From an uncultured Fretibacterium sp. (GTDB taxonomy: Bacteria; Synergistota; Synergistia; Synergistales; Aminobacteriaceae), in contig CAMGZM010000002.1 in NCBI GenBank assembly GCA_946183145.1, forward strand, positions 186,001 to 250,000: DNA of 64,000 bases, given 5' to 3'. The translations under genes and the position numbers were made by a program. Shown piece by piece: positions 50,950-59,984 of the stretch (the first letter of the stretch is position 1; every line of letters starts with the position of its first letter). The notes under the pieces were generated by a model that did not search any database, was not told the DNA's origin, and worked only from the letters and a program-made list of their open reading frames with translations.

Positions 50950-51915
50950 ATGTGGTTTGAGTTTTTGCTTGAAGGTCTGAAAAAGTTTGCGGGAGAAATT
51001 ATCGGTACACTGCTGCGTACACTGCTGCTTATATTTGTGCTGTGGGCATTCCCGGGATTGCGGTCATTGTTCACGAAATACAAAAGCCCGAAGAAAAATG
51101 ACAATGATACGAACATTGAGCAGGTGCTGAAAGACCTTGAAGAACAGCGCAAGAAGGAAGCCAGCAAAAGAGCAGAATTAGAGCTTGAGCTGGAAAAGAA
51201 ACGTCATGAAGAGGCTTTGAAGGCTCAACAAGAAGAGGAAGCAAAACGCAGAGCAGAAATTGAGAGGCAGCTTGAGGCAGAAAGGCAAGAAAGAGAGCGT
51301 ATACTCGCCGAAGCAAAACTCAGGGAAGAAGCCCGTAAAGCAGAAGAGGCCAAACGAAACGCAGAGATTCAGAGACAGCTTGAGGAACAGCACAAGGAGC
51401 AGGAACGTATAAGGGCGGAGATTCAGCGCAAGGAAAAACTCGCTCAGGAGGAAGCACGAAAACTTGAGGAGTCTTTGCGGAAATCAGAAGTAAAGCCTGA
51501 GACAAAACGCCCTGCGATGAAAAAAGGGTCTGCAATGAGTGATAAAGATTTTGTGAACCTCTGCGGACGTGGCGATGCTGTGAAAGTTAAGGAAGCAATA
51601 AGTAACGGTGCGAATGTCAACGCTAAGGACAAAAACGGCTGGACGGCTTTAATGTGGGCAGCAGAGAACGACCACACCGAAACAGCAGAAATGCTCATCA
51701 ATCACGGGGCAGATGTCAACGCTAAGAACAATGACGGCATGACGGCTTTAATTTGGGCGGCAGATACAGGCGACACCGAAACAGCAGAATGGCTCATCAA
51801 TCACGGGGCAGATATTAACGCTAAGGACAATGACCGCAATACGGCTTTAAGTTGGGCGACAAGAGCCGTCCACCCCCAAACCGCAAATCTCTTACGCAGA
51901 TACGGCGCAAAATAG
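50950..51915 (+). CDS. Membrane-anchored coiled-coil protein with C-terminal ankyrin repeats
   Basis: 321 residues. One N-terminal membrane helix (IIGTLLRTLLLIFVLWAFPG) is followed by a charged coiled coil rich in Glu, Arg, Lys and Ala (about residues 45-180, TolA-like composition), then a GRGDAVKVKEAI half-repeat and three ankyrin repeats (NGWTALMWAAENDHTETAEMLINHGADVNAK and two near-copies). The repeats are very similar to each other, which suggests recent duplication. Ankyrin arrays mediate protein contacts; partner unknown. Single gene, promoter upstream, hppA next. Confidence 0.85.
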   Translation: MWFEFLLEGLKKFAGEIIGTLLRTLLLIFVLWAFPGLRSLFTKYKSPKKNDNDTNIEQVLKDLEEQRKKEASKRAELELELEKKRHEEALKAQQEEEAKRRAEIERQLEAERQERERILAEAKLREEARKAEEAKRNAEIQRQLEEQHKEQERIRAEIQRKEKLAQEEARKLEESLRKSEVKPETKRPAMKKGSAMSDKDFVNLCGRGDAVKVKEAISNGANVNAKDKNGWTALMWAAENDHTETAEMLINHGADVNAKNNDGMTALIWAADTGDTETAEWLINHGADINAKDNDRNTALSWATRAVHPQTANLLRRYGAK

Positions 51916-51954
51916 CGCAATGAAAACTTTTACACTTACGACAGACTTTTAGGC

Positions 51955-51960
51955 TATAAT
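51955..51960 (+). promoter_or_regulatory. -10 box of hppA
   Basis: TATAAT 41 bases before ATG 52001; TTTACA at 51929-51934 is a possible -35 but the spacer would be 20 bases. GGGAGG is the ribosome-binding site. Confidence 0.45.
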
Positions 51961-52000
51961 TGAGCAATTCACAATCTCAAAACAGGGAGGCTAAAATTTT

Positions 52001-54196
52001 ATGTGGCTGTTCTTAGTATTTGTTACGTTAGTTTTTGGCGCATTGGCCGGGTTATATGCCTGGACAGTTTACCAGAAGCTCGAAGAGAGTCAGATCGGTC
52101 ATCCGAGAGTCGCTGAACTCTCATCAATCATTCATGAAGGTGCTATGGCGTTCTTGAAGAAAGAATATTCATGGCTCGCACCGTTCGTGGGAGTCGTAGC
52201 AGTATTGCTCATCGCTGCGCCCGGACTCGGACTCGGATCTGCGTTTGCGTTTGTGCTTGGCGCGTTATGCTCAGCTACAGCAGGCTGGATCGGTATGTAT
52301 GTCGCAACAAATTCAAACGGAAGAACGACATATGCGGCTCTTGCAGGAATGCCGGCGGAAGAAAAGCCCGCAGCAAAGTCATCAAAGAAATCCGTTGACC
52401 TCGACAAAGCAGAAGCTGACTCAGAACCCGTTGTTGTTCCTGAAGCTCCGAAATCAGAAGGCATACTTTCAGCGGCGGCAGGGAATGCGCTTGAGGTAGC
52501 TTTCTCCGGCGGAAGCATCGTAGGAATGGTAGTTGTAGGACTCGGACTCATCGGACTCGCGTTCTCGTATTTGTTCCTGAATGATGTTACGGCTTTGACG
52601 GCGTTCGGAATGGGCGCAAGCTCGATAGCACTTTTCGCACGTGTCGGAGGCGGTATCTACACGAAAGCTGCTGACGTAGGCGCGGATCTTGTCGGAAAAG
52701 TTGAGGCCGGAATCCCTGAGGATGATCCCCGCAACCCCGCTGTTATTGCCGATAACGTTGGCGATAACGTTGGCGACATTGCCGGAATGGGCGCGGACTT
52801 GTTCGAGTCATACGTCAACTCAATACTTGCGGCTATGGCTATCGGAGCTGTGTACTCATTCACACAGGGCGGCGAGGCTCTCGGACTCTGGGGAATCGGA
52901 TTCCCTCTGTTCCTTGCAGCTTGGGGCGTATTCTCGTCAATCGTCGGCTGCATGATGATCTCACAGAAAGCACCCTACGCGGGCAAAGTACGCGCTATCA
53001 TCGGCAAACTTCCGGGCATGGACGGAGTCGTGAAGCGCATTGAGGACGGCGACGCGGCGTTTGCTCTCAGAACAGGGACGTTTGTGGCGGGCGGATTGAT
53101 GATTGCCGGAACATTCATTCTCAGCATATTATTCTTCTTCTCAAACTCATTCAGCGTATTCCTTTCTGTTACGTCAGGAGTAATTGCGGGAATCATAATC
53201 GGAATCGTTACGGAGATTTACACGTCAGGTGATTACAGGTTCGTTCAGAGCGTTGCGGCATCATCAGACACGGGAGCGGCTACGGTAATTCTTTCGGGCT
53301 TATCACTCGGAATGATGTCAACAGGAATCCCCGTATTGCTCATCTGCTTGTCGACTCTCATCAGCTACTATCTTGCGGGTATGTTCGGTGTAGCGGTCGC
53401 GGCTGTAGGTATGCTTTCGATTACGGGAATTTCACTGAGCGTTGACGCATACGGCCCAATAGCAGACAACGCAGGCGGAATTGCTGAGATGAGCGAGCTT
53501 CCTGAAGGCGTGCGCAAAATCACAGACCATCTTGACGCAATCGGCAACACGACGGCGGCAATGGGCAAAGGACTCGCAATCGGTTCTGCGGCATTAACGG
53601 CACTCGCGCTTTTCGTGGCGTATTCACAGGCGGCGCATATCGACAAGATCGACATCATGAATCCGTATGTCATTGTGGGACTGCTCATCGGCGGTATGTT
53701 ACCGTTCATATTCTGCTCGCTCTCAATTGACGCAGTGAGCAAGGCAGCAGGCTCAATGATTGAGGAAGTCCGCAGACAGTTCCGCGAGATTCCCGGCATA
53801 ATGGAGGGAAAAGCAAAGCCCGATTCAAACCGCTGTGTAGAGATTTCGACTCACGCTGCTTTGACTCAGATGATAGTACCCGGCGTTATGGCTATCGCTG
53901 TGCCTGTTCTTGTGGGATTCCTTCTCGGCAAAGAGGCTCTTGGCGGTCTTCTCGGCGGCGCAATTGTTACGGGCGTAATGATGGCGTTATTCATGGCCAA
54001 TTCGGGCGGTGCTTGGGACAACGCAAAGAAGTACATTGAGGAAGGACACTTCAACGGCAAAGGCTCACCGAATCACGCGGCGGCAGTTGTCGGTGATACA
54101 GTAGGCGACCCGTTCAAGGATACAGCCGGCCCCGCGCTTAACATTCTCATAAAGCTAATGACTGTTGTAGCACTGGTGCTTGCTCCGTTGTTCTAG
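52001..54196 (+). CDS. hppA: Membrane-bound ion-translocating pyrophosphatase HppA
   Basis: Integral-membrane enzyme that couples hydrolysis of pyrophosphate to H+ or Na+ export, 731 residues and about 16 helices. The substrate-binding signature is [45 protein letters not shown], with a second acidic site near the C-terminus ([21 protein letters not shown]). [11 protein letters not shown] has Ala where K+-independent enzymes have Lys, which predicts a K+-dependent type; H+ versus Na+ cannot be decided here. A hydrophilic Lys/Glu/Pro-rich insertion at about residues 117-155 is longer than usual in this loop. A terminator follows. Confidence 0.96.
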   Translation: MWLFLVFVTLVFGALAGLYAWTVYQKLEESQIGHPRVAELSSIIHEGAMAFLKKEYSWLAPFVGVVAVLLIAAPGLGLGSAFAFVLGALCSATAGWIGMYVATNSNGRTTYAALAGMPAEEKPAAKSSKKSVDLDKAEADSEPVVVPEAPKSEGILSAAAGNALEVAFSGGSIVGMVVVGLGLIGLAFSYLFLNDVTALTAFGMGASSIALFARVGGGIYTKAADVGADLVGKVEAGIPEDDPRNPAVIADNVGDNVGDIAGMGADLFESYVNSILAAMAIGAVYSFTQGGEALGLWGIGFPLFLAAWGVFSSIVGCMMISQKAPYAGKVRAIIGKLPGMDGVVKRIEDGDAAFALRTGTFVAGGLMIAGTFILSILFFFSNSFSVFLSVTSGVIAGIIIGIVTEIYTSGDYRFVQSVAASSDTGAATVILSGLSLGMMSTGIPVLLICLSTLISYYLAGMFGVAVAAVGMLSITGISLSVDAYGPIADNAGGIAEMSELPEGVRKITDHLDAIGNTTAAMGKGLAIGSAALTALALFVAYSQAAHIDKIDIMNPYVIVGLLIGGMLPFIFCSLSIDAVSKAAGSMIEEVRRQFREIPGIMEGKAKPDSNRCVEISTHAALTQMIVPGVMAIAVPVLVGFLLGKEALGGLLGGAIVTGVMMALFMANSGGAWDNAKKYIEEGHFNGKGSPNHAAAVVGDTVGDPFKDTAGPALNILIKLMTVVALVLAPLF

Positions 54197-54213
54197 GGCA
54201 AACGTAAAAATTT

Positions 54214-54248
54214 ACGGGGGGAGTCGTGAATGATTCCTCCCGTTTTTT
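54214..54248 (+). terminator. Terminator after hppA (T1 of a recurring family)
   Basis: ACGGGGGGAGTC pairs with GATTCCTCCCGT around GTGAAT and is followed by TTTTTT. Very similar hairpins recur at 55214, 55852 and 57100. Confidence 0.85.
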
Positions 54249-54269
54249 GTGTGAAAGGAGGATTTAAGC

Positions 54270-55202
54270 GTGAAAAAATCGTTTCTCGCGGCCGTCGTAT
54301 TTGCAGCTGTACTCGTTTGTACTGTAGCAATAGCGGGGATAGACAACCCTGTACTGCTGATAGGCGGGAGCATAAGAGCGGGTACAGTCCCTGTTGTGAG
54401 GACGTACAAAGCGTTCGACAGGTTTGATTTTGCGTTTGTGAATCTTGACAGCAAGACTAAGCATGACAGGGACAATTATTCATTTTCGTATGACGCGAAG
54501 TCCGGCGATTTCGTTCATGACGACATACAGGTTTTCCCAAGGCACTGGGCTTCAAAGCCTGTCGCGGAAGGCAGGACACCGGCGGAAAAAGACGGACTCC
54601 TGAACAGCGGACAGCCTATTTGCGTTGTGGCTGACGGGGACACTGTAACATTTCATTTGGACTACTACAACTACAATGGCACGGGCGTATATGACAAGCT
54701 GAGGCTGAGAGTCTTTGACCTGAACGGAAAAATAATCGGAACTGTAACAGAGAAGGACAACCCTGAAGATGAACCGCTCAGTGTGAAGCTGCCCGGCAGG
54801 ACTCAGCAGTACTACATCGAGATTTACGACCCTAAGATCCCTTACGGAAGCAGGAAAATAGAAAAGCGTTACTGCTACATTCTTGTTGAGGTTGAGCGCG
54901 GGAAACAAAAGCCTCAATTCGGGCAGGGGAGCAACGCGTTAAGCCATCAGTGGAGCAGAAATTCACCTGAGGAACTCAAGAAGCTCACCGAAGAAATTGA
55001 GAAGTATGAGAAGCAGCACGGATCAGTTAAAGGTTATGACGCGTTCCGGGTAATAGTCGACAATACAAACAAAGCTCTCGGCTATAAGGCGTTCGACATT
55101 GAAGACATCATGACTAACGCCCCGCAGCGGCCGCAGGAAAAAACGAAAGCTGCCCCCGCGAAAAAGTCAGTCAAAACAAAGCGCACGAAGAAATCGAAAT
55201 AG
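54270..55202 (+). CDS. Secreted protein of unknown function with basic tail
   Basis: 310 residues, GTG start with GGAGG upstream, signal peptide ending AIAG. The N-terminal half is beta-rich with the segment GDTVTFHLDYYNYNGTGVYDKLRLRVFDLNGK, reminiscent of a carbohydrate-binding or C2-like fold, but no family is assigned. A helical region (EELKKLTEEIEKYEKQHG) precedes a Lys-rich tail (KKSVKTKRTKKSK). It starts immediately after terminator T1 and is followed by T2. Confidence 0.65.
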   Translation: MKKSFLAAVVFAAVLVCTVAIAGIDNPVLLIGGSIRAGTVPVVRTYKAFDRFDFAFVNLDSKTKHDRDNYSFSYDAKSGDFVHDDIQVFPRHWASKPVAEGRTPAEKDGLLNSGQPICVVADGDTVTFHLDYYNYNGTGVYDKLRLRVFDLNGKIIGTVTEKDNPEDEPLSVKLPGRTQQYYIEIYDPKIPYGSRKIEKRYCYILVEVERGKQKPQFGQGSNALSHQWSRNSPEELKKLTEEIEKYEKQHGSVKGYDAFRVIVDNTNKALGYKAFDIEDIMTNAPQRPQEKTKAAPAKKSVKTKRTKKSK

Positions 55203-55213
55203 TGAGTGATGTT

Positions 55214-55246
55214 ACGGGGGAGGCATGAAGGCTTCTCACGTTTTTT
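55214..55246 (+). terminator. Terminator T2
   Basis: ACGGGGGAGGC pairs imperfectly with GGCTTCTCACGT and is followed by TTTTTT. The bases after it, GTATGAAAGGAG, repeat those after T1 (GTGTGAAAGGAG). Confidence 0.7.
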
Positions 55247-55267
55247 GTATGAAAGGAGAAATTCAGA

Positions 55268-55843
55268 ATGAGAAAATTTATCGGCGTTATTCTTGCCTTC
55301 ACGTTAATGTTTATGACGTTTGACTCTGCCCTTGCTGCCTCAAGGAAAGAAAAGCGCAAGGAATATCCCGCAGAAGGAATTGTGATAAACATTGCAGCGA
55401 ATGACCGTCTCAATATACGCGAGAAACCTAACGCGAAATCACGAATACTTGACGCATTAGATAACGGAGCGCGTGTTACAGTGAACGGCGAGGCTAATTC
55501 TTCCGGCGGATCATTGTGGTACTACATTTATGACGAGGAGTCAGGGGTATCGGGTTATGTGTCAGCAAAATATATCTCACTTGAAGGCAATCCGCAAAGC
55601 AAGCCCAAGCGAATAGAATATCCCACAGAAGGAATTGTGATAAACATTGCAGCGAATGACCGTCTCAATATACGCGAAAAACCAAGCTCGAAATCACGAA
55701 TACTTGACGCGTTAGACAACGGAGCGCATGTTACTGTGAACAGCGAGGCAGATTCTCCGGGCGGTGCGAAATGGTATTACATCTATGATGAAGAGTCCGG
55801 CGTATCGGGTTACGTTTCGGCAAAATATATCGAGCTTCAGTGA
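55268..55843 (+). CDS. Secreted protein with two tandem bacterial SH3 domains
   Basis: 191 residues, ATG with AAAGGAG upstream, signal peptide ending ALAA. Two SH3b domains of about 75 residues are separated by a short linker. Each has VINIAANDRLNIREKP, SRILDALDNGA, VTVN, WYYIYDEESGVSGYVSAKYI. The two are nearly identical in protein and DNA (offset 255 bases), so the duplication is recent. SH3b domains bind peptidoglycan cross-bridges or cell-wall peptides; a wall-binding role is inferred. T3 follows. Confidence 0.88.
   Translation: MRKFIGVILAFTLMFMTFDSALAASRKEKRKEYPAEGIVINIAANDRLNIREKPNAKSRILDALDNGARVTVNGEANSSGGSLWYYIYDEESGVSGYVSAKYISLEGNPQSKPKRIEYPTEGIVINIAANDRLNIREKPSSKSRILDALDNGAHVTVNSEADSPGGAKWYYIYDEESGVSGYVSAKYIELQ
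55361..55840 (+). repeat. Two direct repeats of about 225 bp encoding the SH3 domains
   Basis: Copy 1 begins at 55361 and copy 2 at 55616, an in-frame 255-base (85-codon) step. Long stretches are identical in DNA, for example GTGATAAACATTGCAGCGAA in both. Confidence 0.85.
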
Positions 55844-55851
55844 AAAAATTT

Positions 55852-55884
55852 CGGGAGGAGTCGCAAAATGATTCCTCCCGTTTT
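55852..55884 (+). terminator. Terminator T3 after the SH3 gene
   Basis: CGGGAGGAGTC pairs over 11 positions (one G-U) with GATTCCTCCCG around GCAAAAT, followed by TTTT. Confidence 0.85.
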
Positions 55885-55887
55885 GCG

Positions 55888-57069
55888 TTAAAGGCTTGTG
55901 ATTATGCCGTGAATTTTTTCGGCTGACTTGTCCCATGAAAAACGCTTTATGTTCTCATAACCCTTGCGGATTAATTCAGCCCTGAGATTTTCGTCCGTAA
56001 GTCCGCGCTCGATTCCCTGTGATATGTCCTGAATGTTATTCGGGTCAATGAGGATTGCGGAATCTCCTGCGACTTCTGGCATTGACGTAACGTTTGAGCA
56101 AAGAACCGGGACTCCTGCCGCCATTCCCTCGACGATCTGAAGCCCGAATCCCTCATAGAAAGACGGAAGGACTATCAACGAGGCAGCCTGATAAATTCCT
56201 GGCCTGTCTTTGTCCGGGACTCTGTATATCCATCGCATGTTGTCCGACACTCCGCATTTTTCCGCGCAATGTATCACGCTGCTGTCCGGGTTCGTGATTA
56301 CTATCTTGTACTCTTCACGCAGTCTTTCAGGGAGCAAAGAATAAGCCTTTACGAGCGAGCATAAATTTTTGTGTGGAGCGCACCGCCCGAAATAAAGCAT
56401 ATATTTTTCCGGGAGTCCGTATTCTTTCCTGAGAGCGTCAAAATCATATGAGCGTGAGAAATCAGAGACATCTGCCCCGCAATAAACGACTTCAATTTTA
56501 CCGTTGTCATTAAGTCCGAAAAAGTCAAGAATATCTGACTTCGAGTACTCCGAGTCCGTTATGATTTTGTCTGCCCTTGCTAGTATCCTCTCTATATCGT
56601 GCTTTGCTGACCTGAAATGTATTCTTCCTTTGAACGTCTCAATGCTGCTTTTCCTAAGCGGTATTATGTCGTGAATGACCGCGATAATTTTCCCCTTGAG
56701 CCTTATTTCCGGGATCTTGTTCTCAAAGAACATATACACATCATCAGAGCCGCCCTTCATTAACGCGTTGCAGCTGAAAAAAGGCCGCGTGAAATTCAAC
56801 AATGACATTGCCGCTGTCTTTCTGTTAAAACCACAGTTGAATGCAAGATAGGGATGAAATTTTATCTGCCTCATAGGGAAATTAAATCTCTCTGTGTTTT
56901 TCTCAGTGAGTGAAAAATATGACGCTGATATGTCAATGTCTTTATACCCTGCGAGCCGTAATGCTATTTCTGTCTCATAAGTCGCGAAACCGCTGCGCCC
57001 TCCGCATGACTGAAGATTGAGATGCACGCGCAAAGGCTTTTGGCTGTTATGTGAAGATTTTTCCTGCAT
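55888..57069 (-). CDS. Glycosyltransferase family 4 protein
   Basis: Retaining GT-B glycosyltransferase, 393 residues, of the GT4 family that builds LPS, capsule or exopolysaccharide. The N-terminal domain has RVHLNLQSCGGRSGFATYE and the C-terminal donor-binding half has YMLYFGRCAPHKNL, then SFYEGFGLQIVEGMAAGVPVLCSNVTSMPEVAGDSAILIDP with the EX7E motif (EGFGLQIVE). AAGGAGG precedes the ATG. The gene lies between two terminator-type repeats (T3 and the 57100 hairpin) in the opposite orientation, which suggests it was inserted there as a unit. Confidence 0.88.
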   Translation of the reverse strand: MQEKSSHNSQKPLRVHLNLQSCGGRSGFATYETEIALRLAGYKDIDISASYFSLTEKNTERFNFPMRQIKFHPYLAFNCGFNRKTAAMSLLNFTRPFFSCNALMKGGSDDVYMFFENKIPEIRLKGKIIAVIHDIIPLRKSSIETFKGRIHFRSAKHDIERILARADKIITDSEYSKSDILDFFGLNDNGKIEVVYCGADVSDFSRSYDFDALRKEYGLPEKYMLYFGRCAPHKNLCSLVKAYSLLPERLREEYKIVITNPDSSVIHCAEKCGVSDNMRWIYRVPDKDRPGIYQAASLIVLPSFYEGFGLQIVEGMAAGVPVLCSNVTSMPEVAGDSAILIDPNNIQDISQGIERGLTDENLRAELIRKGYENIKRFSWDKSAEKIHGIITSL

Positions 57070-57142
57070 TTTCAGACCTCCTTAATCAGGTGAAATTTCC
57101 GGGAGAAACCGCGAAATGATTCCCCCCGTTTTTATGTGCGAA

Positions 57143-57283
57143 TCAGTCCCAGAACATATGCAGATATTCTTCCATCTCCGCGCCGCAATGAGGACAAATC
57201 AGTTGGCTAAAGAGAGTCTCATTGCCGTATTCATGTTATTGCGCCGTCGGGGTGTTCCTCAAAGAATCGTTTTGCCGTTAACG
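57143..57283 (-). pseudogene. Frameshifted remnant of a small zinc-ribbon protein
   Basis: Downstream of the ThrE gene on the minus strand, AAGGAG is followed by a frame reading LTAKRFFEEHPDGAIT that stops at TGA; the next frame continues HEYGNETLFSQLICPHCGAEMEEY LHMFWD to a TGA at 57143-57145. Joined by a single frameshift near 57238 this would be a small CPHCG protein. No start codon is found. The reading is plausible but rests on pattern only; unrelated chance frames are possible. The rest of 57070-57283 holds a terminator-like hairpin at 57100-57132. Confidence 0.35.
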
Positions 57284-58498
57284 CTATTTTCTCCTTCTGA
57301 CGTGTATAACAACTGTTGACGCTAATACGAATCCCATACTCAGACCTGCAAGCGAAATCAGGCAGTTGACTCCGTTAAGCTCAACCCATTCACGCGCACC
57401 GAGATATATACCCGTTATCGCGTAATAGAACAGATCACCGGGGATTAACGGAATTATTGACGGGTAAACGAAATATGTTGAAGGCTGTTTGCGTCTTATC
57501 GCTAAAAACTCTGCGTACAATGCCGCCGCCGATGCCGAGAGAGTCATAAACCAGAAACGCCCCGCGATTATCCCCGGAAGATATATCAACGACACTCGCG
57601 ACAAAGCACCGCCGAGTCCCGCAAGCCATAAATCTTTGGGAGGGATTCTGAAGTTCACGCCGAATCCTATTGACGCAACGAACGATAGCGCAATCAACAA
57701 TACAGGGTCAGTAGGTGCTGAAACTGTCGGGCTAATCATCGACTCGACTCCGAACATCATGAACGCCGCGTAAATTCCCAGCGCAAGAGCCATAGTCTCA
57801 ACTGAAACTTTCAGCATCTGCAATATTCCGTTTATCTCGCTTCCGCACAGCAAGTTACGCATCGCATTAACCAGAGGAATGCCGGGTATCACGAGCATTG
57901 ACACGGTTATCATTATGACCGCGAAATTTCCGTTGAAGCCCGAATATATGAACGCCAATGCAACAGAAGCAGCCGACCACATTGTGAGGGAGTTCACTAA
58001 CATACGGTCAAGCCCCTTGCGTTCAAGCCACGACATAAGGAAATGAATCAACGCCGTAATAACAGCAACAGGAATCAAATCCCACGCAGTAGCACCAAAC
58101 ATCACACCAAGACAGAGCATCGCGCATATTTTCCCAGCAAGAACAACATAATCCGGGTAATCGCTGACGTTCATAGCACGGTCAAGCATCTGTGATAACG
58201 TTTTGGGATTGGGCGTAATTTCGGCGATCTTGTACGATAACTGATTGAGAGATCGCAGACGGTCAAGAAAGATTCCCGATGAAGGAATGGAGATCTGCCG
58301 CGAGGAATAATTGCCATCAGAATCAACCGCGCTCACTGACATATGAGTACTCAGCAAGAATATACTGACATCACTTAACCCGTAAGCCCGGCAGACTGTA
58401 TTAACAGCCGTGTGAATACGCTCAAGATTCGCACCGCTCATAATCATATTTCGGCTCAGGTTCACGCAGAAAGAAAGAATATAATCAATATCACGCAT
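57284..58498 (-). CDS. Threonine/serine exporter family protein (ThrE-like, fused form)
   Basis: Inner-membrane amino acid exporter, 404 residues. The N-terminal soluble and membrane half is ThrE/DUF1212 (LSRNMIMSGANLERIHTAVNTVCRAYG), and the C-terminal membrane half is ThrE_2/DUF3815, fused in one chain as in Corynebacterium ThrE. About ten hydrophobic segments are visible. It starts over the folD stop (TAATG). Export of threonine or serine would connect with the serine-fed one-carbon genes upstream, though that link is inference. Confidence 0.88.
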   Translation of the reverse strand: MRDIDYILSFCVNLSRNMIMSGANLERIHTAVNTVCRAYGLSDVSIFLLSTHMSVSAVDSDGNYSSRQISIPSSGIFLDRLRSLNQLSYKIAEITPNPKTLSQMLDRAMNVSDYPDYVVLAGKICAMLCLGVMFGATAWDLIPVAVITALIHFLMSWLERKGLDRMLVNSLTMWSAASVALAFIYSGFNGNFAVIMITVSMLVIPGIPLVNAMRNLLCGSEINGILQMLKVSVETMALALGIYAAFMMFGVESMISPTVSAPTDPVLLIALSFVASIGFGVNFRIPPKDLWLAGLGGALSRVSLIYLPGIIAGRFWFMTLSASAAALYAEFLAIRRKQPSTYFVYPSIIPLIPGDLFYYAITGIYLGAREWVELNGVNCLISLAGLSMGFVLASTVVIHVRRRK

Positions 58499-59349
58499 TA
58501 CTTCAACAATTTCTCCGCTGATTCTATAACGTGCTTTGCGAGGACTGCCGTTGTTAATGCACCGACTCCGCCCGGCACAGGCGACACCGCACGCACAATT
58601 TCTGATACGCTGTCAAAATCTACATCACCGCATAATTTCCCGTTTTCGTCTACGTTAATCCCAACGTCTATTACTGTCTGGCCTGATGACACAAAATTTT
58701 CACCGACAAATTTCGGCCTTCCTATTGCGGCTATGATTATGTCAGCGTTATGGCAGATTGACGGAAGATTTTGCGTTCGTGAATGGCAGATTGTTACGGT
58801 TGCGTTTCTGTTCATGAGGAGCATTGAGACGGGGCGGCCAATCACGAGACTCCGCCCGATTACGGCGATATTTTTCCCGGCAACATCAATCCCGTAGAAG
58901 TCAAGAAGCTCAATACATGCCTGAGCTGTGCACGGAGGGTAACCAGTCCCCGAACCAGTGAAGACTCCTGCGAGTGATTCATCTGTCATGCAGTCAACAT
59001 CTTTTGACGGAGAAAGAATCTCACGCGCTGAAGACTCTGTGTCTTTGTCGTCAAGAGGACGGAACATCAAGAAACCGTGAATCGATTCATCGCTGTTGAT
59101 TTCGTGAACATGGCCGAGGATCTCATCTTTTGACGCTGAGGACGGGAGAATGATTTTTCTGGCGGTGATTCCGATTTTTGCGCAGCGTTTTTCCGCGCCT
59201 GACTCGTAGGACAAATCGCCGGGCTTTTCTCCGACTCTCAACATTGCGAGAGTGGGAATGATTCCCCGCGCCTTTAACTTTTCACAGCGTGATGATAATT
59301 CCTCCGTGATTTTCGCTGCGGCCGGGACTCCTTTCAGCAATTCCGCCAT
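58498..59349 (-). CDS. folD: Bifunctional methylene-THF dehydrogenase / methenyl-THF cyclohydrolase FolD
   Basis: Interconverts 5,10-methylene-, methenyl- and 10-formyl-THF, 283 residues. The segments LAMLRVGEKPGDLSYESGAEKRC (catalytic Tyr and Lys region is altered to ESGAEKRC), CMTDESLAGVFTGSG, PCTAQACIELLDFYGIDVAGKNIAVIGRSLVIGRPVSMLL and PVPGGVGALTTAVLAKHV follow the FolD order. The usual YVxxKxK motif appears as YESGAEKRC, so the catalytic Lys is kept. It follows fchA by three bases. Confidence 0.95.
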   Translation of the reverse strand: MAELLKGVPAAAKITEELSSRCEKLKARGIIPTLAMLRVGEKPGDLSYESGAEKRCAKIGITARKIILPSSASKDEILGHVHEINSDESIHGFLMFRPLDDKDTESSAREILSPSKDVDCMTDESLAGVFTGSGTGYPPCTAQACIELLDFYGIDVAGKNIAVIGRSLVIGRPVSMLLMNRNATVTICHSRTQNLPSICHNADIIIAAIGRPKFVGENFVSSGQTVIDVGINVDENGKLCGDVDFDSVSEIVRAVSPVPGGVGALTTAVLAKHVIESAEKLLK

Positions 59350-59352
59350 ACG

Positions 59353-59982
59353 TTAAACCCTCCTGACGATTAGCGTAACTTTTCCGGAGATGTCATCAAT
59401 TTTCGGGAGATATTCGGCCATGAGCGAGTCAATCTGCGACTCCATTTCGCGGGCTTCCGGGCAGTCCTTGAGGCTTCCTGTGTTGATGTATACGTTCATT
59501 GCTGACGAACTCATAGCGGCCTCGCAAAGTGATACACCGCAGCCAACATCCGAAATCAGCATTACATTTCCCTTCTCCATGACAACCGCAAGAAGGTCTA
59601 TAGCCTCACAGCAGCATTTGACCATCTCAAGAGGAGCTTTGCATACGTTGAGAGTTGCGCGTGTGAAGATCTCTTTACGGCTGGGATAATCTTTCGGGAG
59701 TCTCCACGCGGCTGAAAGTTCCGGGAATGCTTTTGCGTCCTCGTCAGCAAGCTCAAGGAAACGCACACGGATTTTTTCCGCGCGTTCAACGATTGATTTC
59801 ATTTCCGGCTCAACGTCATAATATCTCTTGTTGCCGACAGTGAAATTCGCGGCCATCTCGCACAATGCAGCACCCAACGCACCGACAAGAGCAGAAGCCG
59901 CCCCGCCTCCGGGCATTGAGACTTTTGCGCCTAAAAGTTTCGTGAACTCAGCACATGATTTGCTCATCAATTCATCAGCCAT
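59353..59982 (-). CDS. fchA: Cyclodeaminase / methenyl-THF cyclohydrolase FchA family
   Basis: Formiminotransferase-cyclodeaminase-like protein, 209 residues. MPGGGAASALVGALGAALCEMAANFT is the family signature, with SDVGCGVSLCEAAMSSSAMNVYINTG near the end. It acts as methenyl-THF cyclohydrolase or formimino-THF cyclodeaminase. Lying between fhs and folD, it may give a second route for the cyclohydrolase step or feed formimino-THF from histidine or purine breakdown into the pool. Confidence 0.92.
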   Translation of the reverse strand: MADELMSKSCAEFTKLLGAKVSMPGGGAASALVGALGAALCEMAANFTVGNKRYYDVEPEMKSIVERAEKIRVRFLELADEDAKAFPELSAAWRLPKDYPSRKEIFTRATLNVCKAPLEMVKCCCEAIDLLAVVMEKGNVMLISDVGCGVSLCEAAMSSSAMNVYINTGSLKDCPEAREMESQIDSLMAEYLPKIDDISGKVTLIVRRV

Positions 59983-59984
59983 GA

